A DNA stretch of 38,181 bases from Oceanisphaera arctica (GTDB lineage: Bacteria; Pseudomonadota; Gammaproteobacteria; Enterobacterales; Aeromonadaceae), in the NCBI RefSeq assembly GCF_002936955.1, contig NZ_MPZM01000028.1:1-38181 (forward strand), written 5' to 3'. This document shows, in pieces, positions 32,815 through 38,181 of the stretch; position 1 is the first letter of the stretch, and every line of letters starts with the position of its first letter. A program made the position numbers and the translations under genes. The notes beneath the pieces are model-generated. The model was not told the DNA's origin. It worked only from the letters and a program-made list of their open reading frames with translations, and searched no databases.

Positions 32815-34533
32815 ATGCGTACCACTCAATACTTGCTTTCCACCCTCAAAGAGACCCCGAGCGATGCCGAGGTGATCAGCCACCAGCTTATGCTGCGCGC
32901 GGGCATGATCCGCCGGCTGGCGTCTGGCCTGTATACCTGGTTGCCCAGTGGCTTGCGGGTATTGAACAAGGTGGCCGCCATAGTGCGGGAAGAAATGAAC
33001 CGCGCCGGCGCGGTAGAAATGCTGATGCCGGTGGTGCAACCCGCCGAGCTGTGGCACGAAACCGGCCGCTGGGACAAATTCGGTCCCGAACTGCTGCGCA
33101 TCAAGGATCGCCACGACCGTGCCTTTGTACTGGGCCCGACCCACGAGGAAGTGATCACGTCCATGGTGCGTAACGAGGTATCCTCTTACAAGCAGCTGCC
33201 GCTGAACCTGTATCAGATCCAGACCAAGTTCCGTGACGAAGTCCGCCCCCGTTTCGGCGTGATGCGCTCGCGCGAATTCATCATGAAGGATGCCTACTCC
33301 TTCCACACCAGTCTGCAGAGTCTCGAGCAGACCTACGACGACATGTATCAGGCCTATAGCCGGATCTTCGAACGCATGGGGCTGGACTTCCGCGCCGTGC
33401 TGGCCGACACCGGCGCCATCGGCGGCAGTGCCTCTCACGAGTTCCACGTGCTGGCCCAGAGCGGTGAAGACGACATCGCCTTCTCTACCGAGTCCGATTA
33501 CGCCGCCAACATCGAAATGGCCGAGGCCGTTGCGCCCAAGGCCACCGCCGATGCCGCCACCCAGGAGCTGAGCCTGGTCGATACCCCCAACGCCAAGACC
33601 ATCGCCGAGCTGGTGGAGCAATTCGGGCTGGATATCGAGAAAACCGTCAAGACCCTGCTGGTGAAGGCCGCCGACGATCAGGAAGCCCCGCTGGTAGCAT
33701 TAATGGTGCGAGGCGATCACGAGCTGAACGAGATCAAGGCCGAGAAGCTGCCGCAGATAGCCACCCCGCTGACCTTCGCCACCGAAGAAGAAATTCGCGC
33801 CATCGTCGGTGCCGGCCCCGGCTCTCTGGGCCCGCTGAACATGCCGCTGCCGGTGGTAGTAGACCGCGCCGTAGCGGTCATGAACGACTTTGGCGCCGGT
33901 GCCAACATAGAAGACAAGCATTACTTCGGTATCAACTGGGGCCGAGATCTGCCGCTGCCGCAAGTGGCCGACCTGCGCAACGTCAAAGAAGGTGACCCCA
34001 GCCCCTGTGGCAAGGGCGTGCTGCAAATCAAACGCGGCATCGAAGTGGGCCACATCTTCCAGCTGGGCAACAATTACTCCAGCAAGATGAACGCCACCGT
34101 GCTGAACGAAGAAGGCAAGTCGACAGTACTGGAAATGGGCTGCTACGGCATCGGTGTATCTCGTATCGTGGCCGCAGCCATCGAGCAGAACTTTGATGAT
34201 CGCGGCATCATCTGGCCGGAGGCCCTAGCGCCCTTCCAGGTCGGCATTATTCCGATGAACATGCACAAGTCTTACCGGGTGAAGGAAGTAGCTGAACAGC
34301 TGTATAACGAGCTGACCGCCGCAGGTATCGAAGTGCTGTTCGACGACCGTAAAGAACGCCCGGGCGTGATGTTTGCCGACATGGAGCTGCTGGGCGTGCC
34401 CCACAGCATCGTCATCGGCGATCGCAGTCTGGACAACAAGGTAGTGGAATACAAGACCCGCCGCGGTGGCGAAAAGTCCGAAGTGGCCATCGACGACATC
34501 GTCGTCCAGCTGATCAAAACCATTAAGGGATAA
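32815..34533 (+). CDS. proS: Prolyl-tRNA synthetase
   Basis: This 572-residue class II synthetase is the bacterial type, with an inserted editing domain that removes mischarged alanine. Motif 1 lies around [27 protein letters not shown], motif 2 is [18 protein letters not shown], and motif 3 is [14 protein letters not shown]. The YbaK-like insertion spans about residues 230-400. The C-terminal anticodon-binding domain is complete. Length equals the E. coli enzyme. The ribosome site is weak (AAGG, 9 nt before the ATG). Confidence 0.97.
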   Translation: MRTTQYLLSTLKETPSDAEVISHQLMLRAGMIRRLASGLYTWLPSGLRVLNKVAAIVREEMNRAGAVEMLMPVVQPAELWHETGRWDKFGPELLRIKDRHDRAFVLGPTHEEVITSMVRNEVSSYKQLPLNLYQIQTKFRDEVRPRFGVMRSREFIMKDAYSFHTSLQSLEQTYDDMYQAYSRIFERMGLDFRAVLADTGAIGGSASHEFHVLAQSGEDDIAFSTESDYAANIEMAEAVAPKATADAATQELSLVDTPNAKTIAELVEQFGLDIEKTVKTLLVKAADDQEAPLVALMVRGDHELNEIKAEKLPQIATPLTFATEEEIRAIVGAGPGSLGPLNMPLPVVVDRAVAVMNDFGAGANIEDKHYFGINWGRDLPLPQVADLRNVKEGDPSPCGKGVLQIKRGIEVGHIFQLGNNYSSKMNATVLNEEGKSTVLEMGCYGIGVSRIVAAAIEQNFDDRGIIWPEALAPFQVGIIPMNMHKSYRVKEVAEQLYNELTAAGIEVLFDDRKERPGVMFADMELLGVPHSIVIGDRSLDNKVVEYKTRRGGEKSEVAIDDIVVQLIKTIKG

Positions 34534-34562
34534 GCTGGAAGTCACAAGCTGGAAGCAAAGTG

Positions 34563-34591
34563 CGGCGCCGTTTGATACGGCGCCGTTTTTT
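34563..34591 (+). terminator. proS terminator
   Basis: CGGCGCCG-7 nt-CGGCGCCG is a perfect stem followed by TTTTTT at 34586-34591. Confidence 0.9.
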
Positions 34592-34597
34592 GTTCAG

Positions 34598-34901
34598 CCC
34601 CTCCCCCTTGGCAGCGGGGTTACAGGCATAACAGGGGGTCATCGCCAGGGGGAGGCTGGGTGGGGGTGTCGCTTGTGACCTGACTGCCGAAGCTGCGGAA
34701 CATGCAGATATTCTGCCGTAACCCCTCCCCAACCCTCCCCTTGCGTTGCACCCCGCTGTTGTTCTGACAATTCCGAGCCAAGGGGAGGGAGCAAACCGGT
34801 GCCATATTCAAAGATCGGCGCCGATCTGCCCCTCCCCCTTGGCAGCGGGGTTACAGGCACAACAGGGGGTCATCGCCAGGGGGAGGCTGGGTGGGGGTGT
34901 T
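34598..34901. repeat. GC-rich palindromic repeat, copy 2 (B, then A+B)
   Basis: A B unit (34598-34670, arms CTCCCCCTTGGC and GCCAGGGGGAG) is followed by a full A+B element, 34718-34901. Across the full element the outer ends TAACCCCTCCCCAACCCTCC and, as reverse complement, AACACCCCCACCCAGCCTCC form an imperfect terminal inverted repeat. No protein is encoded; the proline-rich frames across it are spurious. Confidence 0.8.
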
Positions 34902-34987
34902 ACTTTGGCTCTGGCATTTAAACTGCGATACTGGCCTTTCTGCCCGGGAACCAAGCACTTATACTGAGCCAAAAGGGAGGGGCATTT

Positions 34988-36139
34988 ATGGAGCAAGAAG
35001 AAAGCAACGCCTGCGCCATGGTACTGACCGGGGGCGGTGCCCGGGCGGCGTATCAGGTAGGAGTACTCAAGGCCATTTCCGAGTGCTATCCCCGTGGCCA
35101 GCCCATTCCCTTCCCCATTCTATGCGGTACCTCGGCCGGGGCCATCAACGCCACCGCCCTGGCCTGTTATGCCTCCTGCTTTCATCTTGGGGTGCGCAAG
35201 CTGGAATACGTTTGGCGCCATTTGCATACCGAAAACGTGTTGCGGTTACAGGCAGGCAAGCTCATCAGCCATTCGCTCAAGAGCCTGGTCTCCGGACTGC
35301 TGGGCCGCCCCACCCAGATGGCCCTGCCGCTGTTCGACAACAGCCCGCTGGAGCGCTTGCTGGAAAAGCTGATCGACTTTCAGCGCATCGACAACAACCT
35401 GCTCTATGGCGCCCTGGAAGTACTGGCCGTCACCGCCTCCAACTACAACACCGGTGACTCCACCACCTTTTTTCAAGGCCGGCCCTATCATCAGCCCTGG
35501 GCCCGGGCCGGCCGTTCCGGTCGCTCTGCCATTATTACACCGCCACATCTGCTGGCCAGCAGCGCCCTACCCTTTATATTTCAACCCAGCCAGCTGCAGA
35601 ACCACCACTATGGCGACGGCTCCATTCACCAGCTCAACCCGCTGAGCCCGGCTATTCACCTGGGCGCCAACCGCATTCTGATCGTCAGCCTGGCATCGGA
35701 CGAAGCCGACTCCGGTACCCTACCCAGCGACCCCAGCAGCTCAGACATTGCCGGTCATCTGCTGGATACCATTTTCACCGACGCCCTCACCTCAGACATA
35801 GAACGGCTGCAGCGCATTAACAGCACCATACGGCTGGTGCCGGAGCGAAAACGGGCCCAACTGTCGCTACGCCATATCGACAACCTGGTGCTCAAGCCCA
35901 GCCACAATCTGGATGATCTCACCCACAAGCACTTTCACAAACTGCCGTTCAATATTCGCGCCCTGCTGCGGCTGTTCGGCGTTAACGCCGGTGACGCCAC
36001 CGGTCTGGCCAGCTTCCTGCTGTTCGATCAGGATTATTGCCGCGAGCTGATCGATCTCGGCTACCAGGACACCCAACCCCGCCTGGAAGAGATCTGCCAT
36101 TTTCTGGCGGTAGAGCCGAGGTTGAAGAAGACCGGGTGA
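34988..36139 (+). CDS. Patatin-like phospholipase
   Basis: This 383-residue lipid acyl hydrolase has the patatin fold. The oxyanion loop GGGARAAYQVGVL is at residues 15-27. Nucleophile S49 is in GTSAG and the catalytic D210 in GDGSIHQLNPLSPA, the Ser-Asp dyad of the family. No signal peptide is visible, so it is probably cytoplasmic or peripheral. A long C-terminal part (about 250-383) has no motif I recognise. AAAGGGAGGGG precedes the ATG. It is flanked by repeat copies on both sides and no operon partner. Substrate unknown. Confidence 0.9.
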   Translation: MEQEESNACAMVLTGGGARAAYQVGVLKAISECYPRGQPIPFPILCGTSAGAINATALACYASCFHLGVRKLEYVWRHLHTENVLRLQAGKLISHSLKSLVSGLLGRPTQMALPLFDNSPLERLLEKLIDFQRIDNNLLYGALEVLAVTASNYNTGDSTTFFQGRPYHQPWARAGRSGRSAIITPPHLLASSALPFIFQPSQLQNHHYGDGSIHQLNPLSPAIHLGANRILIVSLASDEADSGTLPSDPSSSDIAGHLLDTIFTDALTSDIERLQRINSTIRLVPERKRAQLSLRHIDNLVLKPSHNLDDLTHKHFHKLPFNIRALLRLFGVNAGDATGLASFLLFDQDYCRELIDLGYQDTQPRLEEICHFLAVEPRLKKTG

Positions 36140-36146
36140 AATCTAC

Positions 36147-36378
36147 AGTAACCCCTCCCCAACCCTCCCCTTGCGTTGCACCTCGCTGGCGTTCTGTTAA
36201 TCCGGAGTTCAAGGGGAGGGAGCAAACCGGCGCCGTATTCGAAGAACAGCGCCGGACGGCCCCTCCCCCTGACAACAATATTACAGGCTTAACAGCGGGT
36301 TATCGCCAGGGGGAGGTTGGGAGGGGTGTCACTTTGTTCTGCTAGATTTGAGGCTAAAGGGAAGGAGTAAACCGGCCC
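36147..36378. repeat. GC-rich palindromic repeat, copy 3 (A+B plus fragment)
   Basis: An A unit (36147-36234) and a B unit (36259-36330) keep the same order and spacing as in copy 2. A degenerate right arm of A (AAAGGGAAGGAGTAAACCGG) lies at 36357-36376. Confidence 0.8.
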
Positions 36379-36381
36379 CGG

Positions 36382-36747
36382 TCAGGGAGTGTCGCTGATA
36401 TGAGAAAGAATCACCGCCAATACACCGTCGATATTGGCCATGACTTCCCGGTTGGTAAAGCGTAAAACGCGGATGTTCAGCGAGTAAAAATAGTCATCAC
36501 GCTGCTTATCGTGTCTGAGGGCTTCACCGTCAACAAAGTGGCTGTCACCGTCTATTTCGATTACCAGCTTCAGCCGGGCGCAATAAAAATCTGCAATGAA
36601 GGGCCCTATGCCATGCTGTCGGCGAAATTTGATGCCAAGCTGTCCGGCCCGTAGGCGCCGCCAGAGCCGTTGTTCAGGCGCGGTAAGCTCATGGCGAAGC
36701 CGGCGTCTGAATGCCTTTTGGCCGGAACGATTAAATATGCGGCCCAT
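36382..36747 (-). CDS. DUF559 endonuclease-like protein
   Basis: This 121-residue protein has the DUF559 (very-short-patch-repair-like) nuclease fold. The signature runs LTAPEQRLWRRLRAGQLGIKFRRQ, then FIADFYCARLKLVIEIDGDSH, with candidate catalytic residues D72 in IEIDGD and the preceding D in ADFYC. RVLRFTNREVM closes the domain. Such genes are widespread and mobile, often near repeats or phage remnants, and their role is unknown. It lies just downstream of tilS on the same strand, 6 nt apart, and within the repeat-rich zone. Confidence 0.85.
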   Translation of the reverse strand: MGRIFNRSGQKAFRRRLRHELTAPEQRLWRRLRAGQLGIKFRRQHGIGPFIADFYCARLKLVIEIDGDSHFVDGEALRHDKQRDDYFYSLNIRVLRFTNREVMANIDGVLAVILSHISDTP

Positions 36748-36753
36748 ACGTTT

Positions 36754-38061
36754 TTACTCCGGTTCCCACTCCAACTTCCAGCCAGGTTGATCAGATTCAG
36801 GTGTGTAGTCTTTGCACACGAACAGGCCGAGGGCGGCGACCAGCTCTGAGCCCTGCATCAGCAACGGAATATGGGGTCTTTGCCAGGGAGGGATGCCGTA
36901 TTCCTGCCACAGTTTTTTCAGCGGGCGAGATCCGGACCGGCCAGCAGGCCGAGCGCGAAGGCCGGAAACCTGAAAGGCGATGTGCAGCCGGGTCGGTTCC
37001 AGCCCTACCACCAGGTCGGCGCCTTGGGTTACCGGGCTGAGTCGTAACTGGCCCACGCCGCAATGCAGCCATTCACCGGAGCTCAGGCTGGTCAGAGGGT
37101 GGGGTGTGGCGCCGTCGGTCGGCAGATAGAGGAAGCCCTGATAACGGCGGATGCTACGCCGTCCTAAGCGTACTTCCGGCTCGGCATCCACGCGGGCCAG
37201 CGCCAGCTCTTGCCAGATGGCCTGCAGCTGACTGCGACTGCAGTACATGCCATGCTGCTGCAACCAGTGGCGCAGCACGTTATGGCGTCGGGCCAGGCTC
37301 AATGCCTGCAGACCATTAACAGACAAACCACCGGCCTGGTTCAGCAAGGCGGGCAAGTCTTGTTCGGCCAGCTCCAGCGCCAGCTCCATCTGCTCGGCGC
37401 ACAGCTCGGCGCTGCGGGCCAGGGTGCGGTTGAAGGAAGGCCATTGCTGCAGCAACGGCGGCAAGATGCGATTGCGCAAAAAATTGCGGTCAAAGTCGTC
37501 ATCGGCGTTGCTGGGATCCTCCACCCAGCTCAAGCCCTGCTCACGGGCGAAGGTTTCCAGCTGTTTGCGAGAACAAGCCAGCAAGGGCCGCCACTGCTGG
37601 CCCGGGCCGAAAGGCTTACGCACGGGCATGGCCGCCAACCCCGCTACCCCGGCTCCACGTTTCAGTGCCAGCAACAGGGTTTCGGACTGATCATCCAGAT
37701 GATGGCCGGTCAGCAGTATCTCGTCGGGCTGCATTACCTCGGCCAGCGCTTTATAGCGAGCTTCGCGCGCCGCCGCCTCCAGGCTGACTCTGGGCCCCTG
37801 CTCTACCTGTACTCTTATGGTCTGACATGTAACGCCCAACGACTCTGCCACCCGGGCACAGTGGGCCGGCCAGTCTTCTGCCGCCGCCTGAAGACCGTGG
37901 CCGATATGTACCGCCCGCACCGCGCAGCCCTGCTCCCGGGCCAGACGCGCGGCCAGCGCCAGCAGCACGGTCGAGTCCAGCCCACCGCTAAAAGCCACCA
38001 GCAGGCCGGTTTCAGGCGTCAGCTCGGCGGTGTGTCGGCAAAATTCGGTGTATAAGTCCAA
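36754..38061 (-). CDS. tilS: tRNA(Ile)-lysidine synthase
   Basis: This protein of about 435 residues attaches lysine to C34 of tRNA-Ile(CAU) so that it reads AUA. The PP-loop SGGLDST is at residues 25-31, followed by VHIGHGLQAAAEDWPAHC, TGHHLDDQSETLLL and WVEDPSNADDDFDRNFLRN, all typical. The C-terminal TilS domains are present. The only in-frame ATG, at 38148, lies inside the dispersed GC-rich repeat and would add an unrelated MQRKGRAGEG leader. I chose the TTG at 38061, which gives the family length; the nearby CTG at 38067 is an alternative. The start is uncertain but the gene is not. Confidence 0.93.
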   Translation of the reverse strand: MDLYTEFCRHTAELTPETGLLVAFSGGLDSTVLLALAARLAREQGCAVRAVHIGHGLQAAAEDWPAHCARVAESLGVTCQTIRVQVEQGPRVSLEAAAREARYKALAEVMQPDEILLTGHHLDDQSETLLLALKRGAGVAGLAAMPVRKPFGPGQQWRPLLACSRKQLETFAREQGLSWVEDPSNADDDFDRNFLRNRILPPLLQQWPSFNRTLARSAELCAEQMELALELAEQDLPALLNQAGGLSVNGLQALSLARRHNVLRHWLQQHGMYCSRSQLQAIWQELALARVDAEPEVRLGRRSIRRYQGFLYLPTDGATPHPLTSLSSGEWLHCGVGQLRLSPVTQGADLVVGLEPTRLHIAFQVSGLRARPAGRSGSRPLKKLWQEYGIPPWQRPHIPLLMQGSELVAALGLFVCKDYTPESDQPGWKLEWEPE

Positions 38062-38112
38062 GTTCAGGCTCTGAAGAAAGCGGTAAATAAAGAATAAGCT
38101 GAAAGTGCTGTG

Positions 38113-38181
38113 CAGTAACCCCTCCCCAGCCCTCCCCTTGCGTTGCACCCCGCTGTCATTCTGCCATCCCGAAGCTAAGGG
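38113..38181. repeat. GC-rich palindromic repeat, copy 4 (cut by window end)
   Basis: GCAGTAACCCCTCCCCAGCC begins an A unit whose right arm (CTAAGGG) runs past the window end. It lies directly upstream of tilS. Confidence 0.75.

Noticed and set aside
34523-34996. Several proline-rich minus-strand frames (TPPPSLPLAM type)
   Set aside because: They are translations of the GC-rich dispersed repeat and recur with each copy; not genes.

Overview
The window looks like chromosome from a marine or brackish denitrifying gammaproteobacterium of the Aeromonadales, of the Oceanimonas/Zobellella/Oceanisphaera kind. This is an inference from gene content and gene order; no database was searched. The base composition is GC-rich. 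The blocks yjtD(lasT)-thrL-thrABC and rcsF-trmO-proS, and an arcA that diverges from lasT, match the order known from enteric relatives. A fused NirK-cytochrome c with nirV and a SCO gene indicates nitrite respiration.

Region 1 (1-7449, all genes on the minus strand) is an accessory catabolic locus. A TRAP transporter (dctP-dctQ-dctM, 4-nt overlaps) is followed by an arylmalonate-decarboxylase/maleate-isomerase-like enzyme. Next come a GntR/FCD repressor and then a cyclic amidohydrolase (hydantoinase/dihydropyrimidinase) with an Asp/Glu/hydantoin-racemase-like gene cut by the window edge. An AT-rich palindrome (AATATATAATTATATATT and close variants) lies upstream of each of the three transcription units and is probably the GntR operator. 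Both racemase-superfamily enzymes lack the first catalytic cysteine, so the pathway is not an ordinary hydantoin racemase pathway.

Region 2 (7342-10248, plus strand) is nirK-nirV-SCO behind a well-placed FNR/DNR box. Region 3 (10250-17760) holds housekeeping genes: yceH, a YkgJ-like gene, an isochorismatase-fold hydrolase, an AGCS alanine carrier divergent from transaldolase across a perfect CRP site, a DUF3545 gene, ung and tesB.

Region 4 (17881-24611, minus strand) contains an RNA gene that ORF-based annotation would miss: a CsrB/RsmB-family regulatory RNA with about 26 GGA motifs and an intrinsic terminator. It is followed by thrC, thrB, thrA and the thrL attenuator leader, then lasT. Region 5 (24660-29300) sits between lasT and arcA and looks like an insertion hot spot: a REP-associated tyrosine transposase (RAYT), an orphan aceK, and an intact IS4-family element with a 9-bp target duplication, placed directly beside a REP palindrome. 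Region 6 (29299-38181) has rraA, arcA, tRNA-Gly(CCC), rcsF, trmO, proS, a patatin-like lipase, a DUF559 gene and tilS, separated by copies of a GC-rich palindromic repeat.

At least four families of short dispersed repeats occupy the intergenic spaces. The most prominent is the GGGACACCCATCTTTCA / GGGATGGGTGTCCC family. It has more than a dozen cores in the window and flanks the RAYT gene on both sides, so it is likely to be the cognate REP of that transposase.
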